Shown piece after piece: positions 36,014 through 47,429 of a stretch of DNA of 64,000 nucleotides. The stretch spans positions 28,040,053-28,104,052 of the forward strand of contig NC_080702.1 of NCBI RefSeq assembly GCF_030445035.2, in the 5' to 3' direction. The position numbers and the translations under genes are program-made. The DNA comes from Dasypus novemcinctus. Lineage: Eukaryota; Chordata; Mammalia; Cingulata; Dasypodidae. The notes beneath the pieces were generated by a model, which was not told where the DNA came from, did no database searches, and was given only the letters and a program-made list of their open reading frames with translations. The first letter of the stretch is position 1, and every line of letters begins with the position of its first letter.

Positions 36014-37639
36014 AAAACTACAATGAGATATCATTCACACCTATTAGGATGGCCACTATTAAAGTCAGAAAACTATGTGTTGGAGAGGATGTGGAGAGAT
36101 AGGAATGCTTATTCACTGTTGGTGGGAATGTAAAATGGTACAGCCACTGTGGAGGAGTTTGGCAGTTCCTAAGGAAGTTGAATATAGACTTGTCATGTGC
36201 CTTAGCAAAACCACTGCTAGATATATACCCAGAAGAACTGAGAGCAGTGACATGAACAGTCATCCACGCACTGATGTTCACAATGGCCAAAAGATGGAAA
36301 CAACCCAGGTATCCATCAATTGATGAATGGATAAACAAACTGTGGCATATATACACAATGGAATATTATGCAGCTATAAGAAGAACTGAAGTTACAAAGC
36401 ATCCCACAACATGGATGAACCTGGAGGACATTATGTTGAGTGAAGCAAGCCAAACGCAAAAGGAAAATACTGTGTATGATTGCTCTATTATGAAGTTAAA
36501 TATATTGTGTAAATTCATAGAGTTAATATTAGAATATAAGTCAGCAGAAAATAGGGTAGAGAATGGAAAACTGATGGTTAATCTATGCACAATTGGTTAA
36601 AAAATAGATTGTAAATCTTTGGAAATGGGTAGAAATGGTGAAAACACACCATAGTGTTTGTAACTAGCAGAGTTATTATATGGGTATGACAATGGTTGAA
36701 AGGGAAAGTCTAAGGACATGCATATTACTGGAAGGAAAGCTAAAAAACGTGACATGGGACTGTGTAACATAGTGGAACCTCATGTGAAATATGAATATGG
36801 GTGACTAGTAATGGAAGAACTTGTCACATTGATGTGCAGAAAGTGCGGTAGTTGCTGATGGCAGTGAGAGGGAAGAAAAGATGTGATGTGAGGGCATTTT
36901 TGGGACTTGTAGTTGCCCTAAATGATAATGCACGGGTAGATGCTGGACATTATGTATCTTGCCATAGCCCACTGAATGTACTGGGGGAGAATGTAAACTA
37001 CAGTGTAAACTATTATCCATGTGGTGCAGCAGTGATCCAAAATGTATTCATCAAATGCAACGAATGTGCCACAACAATCAAAGAGGTTGTTGATGTGGGA
37101 GGAGTGGGATGTGGGGGTTGTGGGGTACATGGCAAGCTCTTATATTTTTTAATGTAACTTTTTTTCTGGTCTATGTATCTTCAAAAAAGAAAATTAAAAA
37201 TAATGGTGATGGGGTGGGAAATGGGGTAAATGGGACCATCTTATGTTTTTTAATGTAACATTTTGTGAGATCTATTAACTTTAAAAAAGATGATTAAGAA
37301 AAAATAAAATTTTTAAAATAATTTTTTTAATTTAAAAAAATAAAGAAATACGAATATGGGTGATATTGCATATATAGGAGTGTTTTTTACCAAGTATAAA
37401 GAGAAATAAACTAAAGAGGTGGAAACAGAATAGCAGCTATATGTAGGAAGGGAAACAGATAGAGAGAAGATGAGTTGTGTTTGTTTTTTGTTTGCATTTT
37501 TAAAATTCTCATTATTATTGGAATAATGAAAATGTTCTAATAATGATTAAAGTGATGAACACACAGGTAAGTGATTGTACATTTGGGTGGATTTATGCTT
37601 TACTAATACACATCAATAAAATTTATTTGTTTAAAGAAA

Positions 37640-39270
37640 GGTAGAGCCATATAACTGCTAGAAGAAATAGTAGGAAAACATCTTCAAGGTCTTGTGGTAG
37701 GTGGTAGTTTCTATAACCTTATGCCCAAAGCACAAGCAATGCAAGAAAAAACAGATAAATGGGACCTCCTCAAAATTAAACACTTTTGTTTCTCAAATCA
37801 CTTTGTTAAGAAGGTGAAAAGGAAGCCTACTCAATGGGAGAAAATGTTTTGAAAGTGCATACCCAGTAAGTTTGATCTCCATGCTATATGACAAGATCAT
37901 GATACATGGAAGGAGGTTCATCTAGGCATACATATAAAGCATATAAATGTGTTCAAATGTTCATGGGGCATTGTCATGGTGGGTGAAGATCTACAAAATA
38001 ACTGAAAGAATATCAAATTTCCATCCTGGGGAGCTCTGCCACATTCTCTACTGGAAGGACAAAAATGTCCTGAGAACAGGGGCAATGACTAGTGATGGAG
38101 AATCATCCATTGATGGGTCATTAATATTGAAGACTGTACTTACAAAACTTTATGCTTGAAATTGAAACTTAGCCTAGTATTACAGGATACCCAAGAGTTA
38201 TTCTCCTGAGAGCCTCCTTGTTGCTCAAATGTGGTCTATAAATGCATTACCTTCCCACCAACATGGGACATGACTCCCAGGAATGAGCCTCCTTGGCACC
38301 AAGGAATTACTACCAAATGCTAATCAACAATGCAACTGGAAAAAGACCTTGACCAAAAGAGGGAAAAAGTAAAGACAAATGAGTTTATATAGTTAAGACA
38401 CATCCCAAGTTTAAAAGAATGGAGGAATAAAATATGGATTAGAGTGGACTTACTGGTATTCTACTATAGAACTTTTGTAACTCTAGCAATGGAAGAAATT
38501 TTGTCATTGATATGGAGACAGTGGCCACGGGAGTTGCTGAGGGCAGGGATAGGGAAGAAGAGATGTGATGTGGGAACATTTCCTGGAATTGGAGTTGTCC
38601 CAAATGATATTGCAGGGTCAGATACTAGACATTATATATCCTGCCACAACTCACTGAATGGACTGGGGGAGAGTGTAAGCTACAATATAAACTATAATCC
38701 ATGAGGTGCAGCAGTGCTCCAAAATGTATTCACCAGAGAATATGAGTGTGTCAAAATGATGAAAGGGAAACGGACCTGGCCCAGTGGTTAGGACATCCGT
38801 CTACCACATGGGAGGTCTGCGGTTCAAACCCCCAGCCTCCTTGACCCGTGTGGAGCTGGCCCATGCGCAGTGCTGATGCACACAAGGAGTGCTGCCCCAC
38901 GCAGGGTTGTCCCCTGTGTAGGGGAGCCCCACGCACAAGGAGTGCGCTCCATAAGGAGAGTCGCCCAGCGCGAAAGAAAGTACAGCCTGCCCAGGAATGG
39001 CACCGCCCACACTTCCCGTGCCGCTGACAACAGAAGTGGACAAAGAAACAAGACACAGCAAACAGACACAGAGGACAGACAACCTAGGGAGGGGGACGGA
39101 ATTAAATAAATAAATAAATCTTTAAAAAAAAAAGAGAGGTGGTTGATGTGGGAGGAGTGGGAGGGTGGGGTGTGGGATATATGGGAACATCATATTTTTC
39201 AATGTAACATTTTTTGTGATCTATGTATCTTTTTTAAAAAGACAATTAAAAAACAAATTTTTAAAAATTT
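37640..39270 (+). mobile_element. LINE-1 ORF2 end and 3' UTR fragment
   Basis: 37650-37890 matches an ORF2 C-terminal segment. 37970-38760 and 39134-39270 match the 3' UTR blocks seen in the copy at 28040. A SINE is inserted before the tail. Confidence 0.78.
38764..39132 (+). mobile_element. DAS-type SINE
   Basis: Consensus-like copy starting GGGAAACGGACCTGGCCC and ending in (AAAT)n plus poly(A). LINE-1 3' UTR continues on both sides. Confidence 0.9.
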
Positions 39271-39279
39271 AAAAAAGAC

Positions 39280-40255
39280 TTCAAAATGAGTCATGAGGTC
39301 ATTCAGAGATTACACTTCTGCATGTCTCAGTAGGCTCTCATTGACTGACAAAGTAAATACTACCTCAAAGAGTGGGACTTGTGAAGACTCTGGAGACATC
39401 CAGACACTATAATCAGGGCAAATAGCTCAGGAGTTTGATGCTTTGCAGGCCAGGGGGCCCTACTTTAGAATTTATGCTCCCCGTGTGACAGAGATGGACT
39501 CAGCTATGGTTTCCCTCTTCTGACCCTTCTACTTGAACCTATAATTAGTACTAGGGTTGATAGGAATACATTCAACAGACTAAAATCTTTGGGCTGTCAG
39601 TGTGCCAGCTGGGTCCTGAATTTCAACGGAGTTACACCTCCTACCATCCAGGTCACTGGACTCACCTGGGACAACTAACAAGGAGATGATGATGGACGAT
39701 GACCATCCCAAGAAACCAAGAAAGTCTACAACTGCAAGCAAGAAAGTCCCATCAATCTGCCCCACAGAATTGCAGCCCCTTCTCAATTAGAGGTGGAGTG
39801 GGCATCATCATCACAGGATCCTAAGGATTGGGGAATGAACTATGGACTAAAATAGAAATACTGGTATTCTGCTATAGGCTAATTGTGACTCTACCAATGG
39901 AAGAAATTATATCACTGATGTGGAGGTTCTGAGGGCAGGGAGAGGGAAAAACAGGTGTAATACAGGGGCATTTTGGGGACCTTGGAATTGTCCTGAATGA
40001 CATTACAATGGCAGATACAGGACATTACATATCTTGCCATAACCTACAAAGTTGTGTGGGACAGAGTATAAACTACAATGTAAACTATAATCCATGTTTA
40101 GTGGCAATGTTCCAAAATATTTTCATCAAGTATAAGGAATGTACCACACTAATGAAGGATGTTGTTAATGTGGGAAAATGTGGGAGGTGTAGGGAGCAGG
40201 GCATATGGGAATCCCCTATATTTTTATGTAACATTTATGTAATCTAAGTATCTTT
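39280..40255 (+). mobile_element. LINE-1 3' UTR fragment
   Basis: Diverged match to the same 3' UTR series: the CAGGAGTTTGATGCTTTGC area, the TGGGACAGAGTATAAACTAC block and a TTTTTATGTAACATTTATG end. The coding part is absent. Confidence 0.7.
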
Positions 40256-40287
40256 TAAGTATTGTGCAACTCAATAATGAAAAGAGA

Positions 40288-40350
40288 AGCAGGGAGTTGA
40301 TATGGCTCAGTGGCTGAGCCCTGGCTTCCCAGATACAAGGTCGCACATTT
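40288..40350 (+). mobile_element. tRNA-like SINE fragment
   Basis: GATATGGCTCAGTGGCTGAGCC followed by a B-box-like end resembles the tRNA head of a SINE. The rest is missing. Confidence 0.45.
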
Positions 40351-40359
40351 AAAAAAAAT

Positions 40360-40521
40360 TGAAAGTGGGCAATATTTGTCCCTTTGTGTCTGGCTTATTT
40401 CACTTAACATAATGTCTTCAAGGTTTATCCATGTTATCATATATGTCTCAATTTCATTTCTTACAGCAGCATAGTATTCCCTCATATGTATACACCACAT
40501 TTTGTTTATCCATTCATTGGT
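40360..40521 (-). mobile_element. LINE-1 ORF2 end, reverse, left part
   Basis: The reverse complement matches the ORF2 C-terminal region also seen at 26090-26270. It continues at 43077 after the retroviral element, which inserted into it. Confidence 0.8.
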
Positions 40522-40529
40522 TGCGGTCA

Positions 40530-41142
40530 CCCCTTCTTTTCAAATAAGGGCCAGGATGGCAGCAGTAGCAAGTAGCTGAGGCCCAAGAGGCAGCAAGCAA
40601 TGAGGGAAGCGGGGCTGAAGAGGGAGGTGAGTATGCCAGGGATATAAATGTACAATTTGGGGGGCGGTATCTTGCTGTTGCAAGCAAGGGTGGCCAATGT
40701 CCAATTCTCATTGATCTCGGTGGCTATAAGGTCCATCTGCTTGTTAAAAGTCCAGGGTGACAGCGCGTTACAGGTAGTTGATCTCTTCTTGGCGGCGAAG
40801 AGCGGCAGAGGCAGACTGTGTGGTGGTCTGGAGGATCGCAGCTGTGAGGACAAGTCGCGTCAGGGCACCAGCAGCGGTGGTGGCGGCAGCGTCGGGAGTG
40901 GTGGAGACGTAGGTGAGGACAATAAGAAGGCCAAAGTCTTCACGGGCGCGAGAGAGGCCGATGTTAATGGGGTGGGCCAACATGGGGTGGCCCAATCTGC
41001 AATGCAGTGGGGGTTCAGGCAAAAAAAAAGGAGGGGGGCGGGGGACGAGAAAGGATGCTTTGGATGGCTGAGAAGAGGAGTGAGGTCGAGACAGGAGGAA
41101 GCTCCGCAAGCCGCGGGCCGGGGAAAGCGGGTTGCAGGCCAT
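40530..41142 (-). pseudogene. env: Env transmembrane-subunit remnant
   Basis: The minus strand encodes a hydrophobic, Ala/Thr-rich stretch followed by a heptad-like region (about 41010-40770). A second frame ends in a membrane-anchor-like segment with a short tail (about 40660-40530). The order fits fusion peptide, coiled coil and anchor of a retroviral TM. The frame is broken between the parts. Confidence 0.5.
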
Positions 41143-41469
41143 TTAGTGGGGCTGGTGAGAGGGGTTAGCTTGGCCAGAGGTGGCGAGGGAGAGCATAAGG
41201 AGAAGGAGAGAGACTATGTTAATTGGCTCGGCAGCATGGCAAGGGTTGCGGCGTCTGCACTGACGGTAGAGTGCGAGCAGCGAACGGACTTCAGGGTTGG
41301 ATGGTTGCCTCTCGGGGTGGAGGGTGAGCTGGCTCAGTTGGTGCTGGATCACTCGCATCTGGCGCCGTTCCCTGTGAGACATCCGCTGCTGAGGTGGCGG
41401 GTTTGACGTATCTCCCGGGGACCCAGATTGGCTGAGCGGCATCCTTGAGAGCGCGGCGATGGGAGCCAA
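41143..41469 (-). pseudogene. env: Env leader remnant: Arg-rich region plus signal peptide
   Basis: A 108-codon frame with an Arg-rich cluster (RERRQMR, about residues 33-39), a second basic run (RQCRRRN) and a hydrophobic stretch (INIVSLLLLMLSLATSGQA). It stops soon after. Long Env leaders with basic RNA-export motifs are known in betaretroviruses (Rem and Rec types). No SU follows. The assignment rests on architecture, not on a database match. Confidence 0.5.
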
Positions 41470-41667
41470 GGTGCGCGGTGAGACGAGGGGTTGGAGCCGG
41501 TGGGGCTCCGACGGTGGTCACGGGCCAAGAGAAGGCCCCGACGAGGGGAGGGTGGAACGACGAGCAGTGGCGCAAGGCAAAGGGGAGCAAGCACGGAGGG
41601 GAGGAGGCAGAGGTGAAGGCAGGGGTGGAGGTGCTCAGGCACGCGCTCCTGAGTTTTTTATTGGCGC

Positions 41668-42003
41668 CTCTTAATCATAGCAGGTCGGTATAAGCCCCCG
41701 ACATGGAAGGAGAAAGCCATCCAGCGATTCTCCCAGACCGCCGTGGATCATATGAGGTCACCAAGGTTCAGGAGCAGCAATGCAGAGCGAAAAGATAGGG
41801 GTGAGAAGAGAGGAGGGCGTAGGGCTGTGGTAGGGTTACTTCAGACGTGCAAGCGCGCGCTCCCGAGAAATCCAAGGCTCCTCTTAATCATAGCGGGTCG
41901 GTATAAGCCCCCGACATGGAAGGAGAAAGCCATCCAGTGATTCTCCCAGACCGCCGTGGATCATATGAGGTAGCCAAGGCTCAGGTAGCAGCAATGTTGC
42001 ACG
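41668..42003. repeat. Direct repeat of about 120 nt, 213-nt period
   Basis: The segment from CTCTTAATCATAGC to beyond TCATATGAGGT occurs at 41668 and again at 41881 with few differences. It lies between the PBS and the env remnants, in the untranslated leader. Confidence 0.88.
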
Positions 42004-42073
42004 AGAGAAGTCCCAAGGTGAGAAGGGGGGGGGGCCGCGAGGTTATGGAGTGAGGCTGTGGTGGAGTTGCCTT

Positions 42074-42091
42074 GCCCCACATTGGGCGCCA
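42074..42091 (-). other. Primer binding site, tRNA-Lys type
   Basis: The minus strand reads TGGCGCCCAATGTGGGGC, two bases after the LTR end. This is close to the lysine PBS of betaretroviruses and differs from that of the first provirus. Confidence 0.82.
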
Positions 42092-42093
42092 GC

Positions 42094-43076
42094 TGCGATG
42101 GTTTGCTTGGTCAGTAGAGGTGGGGTCTGGCTGCGGACAAGGGGTCGGTCCAGCTCTGGATGAGGGGTCGGTCCTGCTTGGGATGAGGGGTCGGTCCCAC
42201 TTGGGACGAGGGGTCGGTCCGGCAGCAGACAAGGGGTCGGTCTCACAGGGATTATGCGGTTTGGCTGACGGGGTCGCCCAGCGAAGCCAGTGACGAAGGG
42301 GTCGCCTGGAGAAGCAGGCGACGAACTGGGGACAAGGGAGGCCAGGCCCTTGTCGGGGGCTCTCAGGACTGGAGGCGCACGGCAGAAAAACTACCGCAGA
42401 GACAAGGTAAACACGCAAGTCCACTTTATTGAGGGAGAGGCAACAGTTTTATAGGGGCTGGGGAAGGCTGATTGGTCGAAGCCACGCCCTGTTCTGATTG
42501 GTTGCTGGCGAAAGGTCAGTGGGCGGTACTGTACGGGGGAGGGGTGGTGGTTAGGGATTGGCTGTCGCTGTTGGGCAGGGTTTAGGGATTGGTGGCTGCT
42601 GTTGCTGGGGTGGAGGACAGACTTGAGTTTCCCGCCCACGCCTGGCTGTTGCTGCTGTTGGGGGAAGGGAAAAGGGCAGACTGGATTTTTCTGCCCACGC
42701 CTGGCTGTTGCTGCTGTCGGGGGAGGGGAAAAGGGCAGACTGGATTTTTCCGCCCACGCCTGGCTGTTGCTGCTGTTGGGGGAGGGGAAAAGGGCAGACT
42801 GGAATTTTCCGCCCTGCGCCTGTGCAGGGAGAAGAAAGAAGAAGGGTACCGCCCCACAAGCATTGTGTGGCGCCATCCGGGAGGAGGGGCGGCCGCGGAA
42901 GCATGGCTGCTGAGAAGGGGAGACCCGAGGGCACTCTGCGCCCATGCCGAGCTTCCTTCAGGGGTGGCGGTGGGCCCGACTAACCACCCTATTATGGGGG
43001 CAGCGGAATTAGGCCTACCGCGGCCGCTCCCCTCGCCAGGCCAGCAAACCACACTTCAGCCCGAGGGGTGACCGCA
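42094..43076 (-). repeat. LTR of the single-LTR element
   Basis: Minus-strand LTR of about 983 nt. U3 holds at least three 59-bp tandem repeats. A CCAAT box and a TATA box (CTATAAAA) lie near 42450-42475, and AATAAA near 42428 marks the R region. U5 has five units of 23 bp with the core GGACCGACCCC. It ends in CA two bases before the PBS. Confidence 0.72.
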
Positions 43077-43082
43077 ATTGGT

Positions 43083-43310
43083 TGCTGGACACTTGGTGGT
43101 TTTCATCTTTTGGCAATTGTGAACAATGCTGCTGTGAACATCAGTGTGCAAATGTCTGTTCGTGTCATACTTTTCAGTTCTTCTGGATATGTTCCTAGTA
43201 GATGAACTGCTGGATCATATGGCAGTTCTCTAATCAACATCCTGAGGAACTGCCAAACTGTCTTCCTCAGAGGCTGCATCATTTTATATTCCCACCACTA
43301 ATAACTCACT
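43083..43310 (-). mobile_element. LINE-1 ORF2 end, reverse, right part
   Basis: Continues the reverse LINE-1 match interrupted at 40521, with the TCTTCTGGATATGTTCC area and a CTGAGGAACTGCCAAAC area typical of this ORF2 region. Confidence 0.8.
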
Positions 43311-43329
43311 GATATGAACTAAATATGAA

Positions 43330-44750
43330 GAAAAAACACATGAAGTTAAAACCTAGAGTAAAGCTTATTTAGGAGATAAGAGGAGGGCTGAGAAGGTGTA
43401 GTGATGCTTAATGTATGTGGAAGTTTTAATTAACTTGACTGTAAAAGTCAATGGATAGAGGTGATAGTAGCATATTATAGTGAGTAGAACTAATGCAGCT
43501 GGTCTCTAAATGGGATTGTGGCTGAGAAGCGTAGTCTAGAGATGTACATGTCAACTAATTAACTTGACTGTGAAAGTCAATGGATAGAGGTGATAGTAGC
43601 ATATTACAGTGAGTAGAACTAATGCAGCTGGTCTCTAAATGGGATTGTGGCTGAGAAGCGTAGTCTAGAGATGTACATGTCAACTGAAAGAAAGCTAGAG
43701 AATAATCCAGGGACTGAATAACCCAGTGAACCCAGAGGTGGATGACGACTGTGGTGAATGTAACCTATGGACTATAGCAATACTGCAGTATTCTTGCATC
43801 AATGCCAAAGACGTATTGCATTAATAATAGGGAGGGATGGGGAAACGATACCAAATGTATGCAATAGACCATATTTAGTGGTAATAAATGTTCCACAACA
43901 ATGTAGTGTGTTGGTAGAAGGGTGTTGGATGGGGATGTCACACATGCTCTTGATTGCTTTGTAAGTTCACAACGTCTCTAAAAATATATATTTTTTAAAA
44001 TGAGCAAAAGACTTGAACAGATATTTTTGCAAAGAAGAAATACAAATGGCCAAAAAGCACATGAAAAGATGCTCAACATCACTAGCTATTAGGGCAATGC
44101 AGAGCAAAACTACACTGAGATATCATTTCATGCCTTACAGAATGGACATTATTTTTTAAAAAAACAAAAAACAGAAAAGTACAATTGCTGGAAAGGATGC
44201 AGAAAAAAACAAACACTTTTAATGTTGGTGGGAGTGTAAAACTGTGCAGCCTCCATATGATCTGGCAATCCTACTACTAGGAATATATTCAGAAGAACTG
44301 AATGTAAGGATGTGAGCAACAGACATTTGCACATTTGGACTGAGCTGATGACAGCACAACTCTGTGATGAAATTGAGAACCAAGGAGTGTACACTTTGGA
44401 TGGATTGTATTAATACAAGACAGGGAACCATGTAACTCAGTGAACAATGTGGTGAATGATGGACTGTTGTTAACAGTACAAATATGAGAACTTTATCTCA
44501 TGAAATATAACAAATACATAATACTAATACCTGATGTTAATAATAGGATGTTTTGGGGGAAAAAAACACAGAATATGAGCTATGAACTACAGATAACTGT
44601 AATATTGTGAGAATGTTCTTTCATTATATGTAACAAGTGTGTCAGAACAATGTAAGGTGTTGGTGATGGGGTGATGTATGGGAATCCTTTATGGTGTGCA
44701 ACATTGTTTTTTTAAACTTTGAAACTTAAAAAAATGTGGAAAAAATGCAC
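43330..44750 (+). mobile_element. LINE-1 3' UTR pieces and ORF2 fragment
   Basis: Plus-strand matches to the 3' UTR series of 31030-32090 occur at 43380-43980 and 44400-44720. A decayed ORF2 C-terminal stretch lies between them (44000-44300). Confidence 0.65.
43428..43685 (+). repeat. Near-perfect 129-bp tandem duplication
   Basis: 43428-43556 and 43557-43685 differ at only about two positions. The duplication lies within an old LINE-1 3' UTR and is therefore much younger than its host sequence. Confidence 0.93.
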
Positions 44751-45450
44751 CCATATTCAGTGTATTTTTTCAGTGATATTTCCTGTAATAACATTTTGGT
44801 GATATTTTCCTATAAAACTTTTTTCTCCTTTTGCTTTTGAATTTTTTTAACCAAGATTAAGTCATTTAATTTATGATCGGGTATAATTTCTTAACAATCA
44901 TTGTGCATGCTCAGTAATTCTTACCAAATGAGGATATCCAGCCTATTAATTGTTTTCAAACACAATGAAACTTTTACATAACCCAAATTTAACAGTGAAT
45001 GAACTATACCCACATCTTTCTTATTAAGTAAAACCTTGGTCCATTTTCAAAAAATCAATAATGATTTCAGAAAAAAAAAGGAAAGAAAATAAGTTTTTCA
45101 ATTAAACAGACATACACCCATACCCACACACAAGATCCTTTTCTGGTATTTGGAATTTAAGTGTCTGGAATAAATATGGTAGGGTGTGCCAGTTTTTCTT
45201 TGGTAGTCGATAAAATTCATTTTATGATCTATTTTATTTAGCTCCAAATGAATTGACGGTAAAATAGTCCATTTGGGACAAATTCAGCTTTCTTCTCCAA
45301 ATCCTGTATTGTCCTCACTCCTCATGCCTGGATGCAGAACCTAGATAAGTCTCCTCTTAGCCCCCCAGTAAGTATCCCTGATAATAACATTTAAAATTCT
45401 CCATTCAGAAATTGATCATTCATCAGCAGAATGAAAAGACTACTTGCTTT
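44750..45450. other. No gene seen
   Basis: AT-rich DNA without coding or clear repeat signals. Confidence 0.4.
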
Positions 45451-46000
45451 TTGTATTAGGTTTTTAGGGAAACAGAACTGACAAGAGAACGCTGTAAATA
45501 GTATGAGAATTTATAAAATTGTCTCATGCAATCATGGGGATGCACAAGTCCAAATTCTGTAGGGCAGCTGCAAACCAGGGGCTCTGATGAAAGGCCTTGA
45601 TAAGTTCCCAGGAGATGCTGGCTGTCCAAAGTAGAGATGGGAATTCTCTCTCTGAAGGCTGAAATCACTTCCCCTTTTAAGGCCTTCAACTGATTGGATG
45701 AGACATCACTCATTGCTAATGGCAATATACTTAGTTGATTGTAGATGTAACCAGCCATCTATGCAATAAACTCACTGATGATTAAAGTCCATGAAATGCC
45801 CCTGTACTACAATGAACCCAGTACTTACTTGACCAAACAACTGGGCACCATTACCTAGCCAGGTTACCACAGGTCACCCCTGTCAACTTGGCAGCCATAC
45901 CCATCATCTTAAACCATACTTAGTCTCTAAATAAAAACACTAGAAGATACAGATATTTCTGCCTAACAATACCTAATTGTCCTGCATACAACCAGAAACA
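45450..46000 (-). repeat. Old interspersed repeat, unclassified
   Basis: It starts TTTGTATTAGGTTTTTAGGG and carries segments typical of widely scattered mammalian repeats. It may be a non-autonomous DNA transposon. I cannot name the family from sequence alone. Confidence 0.4.
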
Positions 46001-46244
46001 CACTATATCCCTTCAGAATAGGGGGCAAGTACTTGGGTAATATTCATTCTTAAACTTGACATCGTTGAATAGTATGACACGACACTAATACAACTTATGC
46101 CACACGATAAGGGGAAAGGCTAAGGAAGAAAACAAAGGTATTCATTTTATGTATGTATACGAACATACTCATAAAAAAACAAGGAAGAGAGATTCACGAC
46201 TATTATAGACCTCGTTTTTGTAACTGGTCACATGGCTGAAGTTC

Positions 46245-46547
46245 CTATTTACCATTACCTTCTTCCACTATGCATTCCATGTTCCCTTTACCCCCAGTAA
46301 GCACCAGAGCTGGCCATGGTTCTTTGCCTGGTGGGGTGACCCAAACTTTCATTCCTGAAGATTCTGAGCCATTGTAAGTCCTGCTTGGTTTGGGTTCTTG
46401 CAATTTTCCATTGACTTTCATCATAGGACATGGCAGTACTAGGAGCCCCCCTAGAGAATCTCCTGTATTCCAGGCAAACTCTCTACCCCCATTATGTAGA
46501 TGCAGTCCTATTTCCCCTTGATAGTCAGGCTCAATCGCCCCAGGCAT
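46245..46547 (-). pseudogene. dUTPase-like domain of ERV-L
   Basis: A 100-residue frame includes a GAIEPDYQGEIGL motif that resembles dUTPase motif III. In active enzymes this domain hydrolyses dUTP to dUMP. The frame is open only in part, and its catalytic completeness cannot be judged. Confidence 0.65.
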
Positions 46548-46733
46548 CCCTTCTTTGCCTGTTGATTCAGAGGTAAGAGGAGCCCAAAGTGGCCAGGTGG
46601 CAATCTCAACTTCCAGTTAATGGAATAATTGTTGTGTGCCTGGTGGCAGTACTCCTCCTTTTGGAACTAAATCTGTACAGCAGCAGAGCTTAAGTTTGCA
46701 GGGACAGGATGCAAAAGTTTTCTTAGTGTATGA

Positions 46734-47425
46734 CTAGGTAATAGTGAGTGGTGCCATCCCCATTTCCACCCCTTGATTCCTGGACCCATGGATCCTGGCA
46801 ATGTGAGAAACAGCACCATGGAGTGGATGCTGATTTAGCACATACATGGACTCCTGGAGAACACTGCCCCAATTCTGCAAAGTACTACCACCTAGTTGGT
46901 GCTGTAATTGAGTCTTCAAAACACCATTCCACAATTCTGTCAATCCAGCTTCTTGAGGATGATGGGGAACATGATAGAGCCAGTGAATTCCATAAGCATG
47001 TGTCCATTCCCACCCATCACTTTCTGCAAAGTGAGCTCCCCTTGACCAGAATTATTGCTGTGTGGAATGCCATGCAAGTGGATAAGCCATTCAGGAACTC
47101 CAATGCTTGGAAGAAGCATTGCATGCCAGGAACGCAAACCCATATACAGAGTTTATGTGTCTCTTCCAGTTAGAACAAATGACTGCCAATTCCATGAGGG
47201 AAGTGGTTGAAAGTAATCAAGCTGCCACTAGGTAGCAGGCTAATCACCTCAGGGAATTGTGCCATATTGGGGGCTGAGTGGGGGTCTCTGCTGCTGGCAG
47301 GTTGGGCACTCAGCAGTGGCTGTAGAAAGGTCAGCCTTGGTGAAGAGAAGTCTATATTGCTGAGCTCATGCAGAACCTCCATCCCTACCACTAAGGCCAC
47401 TTTGCTCATGAGTCCATCAGGCAAT
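46734..47425 (-). pseudogene. Integrase remnant of ERV-L
   Basis: Frames at 46734-46943 and 46940-47143 contain the ELWNGVLK segment, which holds the catalytic Glu region, and an IARIHGSRNQG segment near the domain end. Stops separate the pieces. Confidence 0.65.
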
Positions 47426-47429
47426 GAGA

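Larger units (their letters stand above)
32110..37300 (+). mobile_element. LINE-1 with internally deleted ORF2 and several SINE insertions
   Basis: ORF1 coiled-coil and RNA-binding remnants lie at 32150-33190. The endonuclease start (33390-33720) is joined directly to reverse transcriptase (from 33750), so a large central part is missing. The RT motif at about 34085 is FTDN rather than FADD. ORF2 ends near 36590, and a 3' UTR with the GGGGGAGAATGTAAAC block lies at 36800-37160. It is dead. Confidence 0.8.
40522..43076 (-). mobile_element. Single-LTR betaretrovirus-like element with inverted termini
   Basis: It is 2555 nt, bounded by the 6-bp TSD ATTGGT (40516-40521 and 43077-43082). It starts TGCGGTCACCCCT on the plus strand and ends with its exact inverse. 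On the minus strand the order is one LTR (43076 to 42094), a lysine-type PBS (42091-42074), a leader with a long direct repeat (about 42003-41668), then env remnants to the left end. gag, pol, most of SU and a normal 3' LTR are absent. TG...CA ends with a 6-bp duplication indicate integrase-mediated insertion into the LINE-1. Confidence 0.78.

Noticed and set aside
40648..41406. A 252-codon plus-strand frame in the single-LTR element
   Set aside because: It lies antisense to recognisable Env remnants and has no features of its own. It is a shadow frame.
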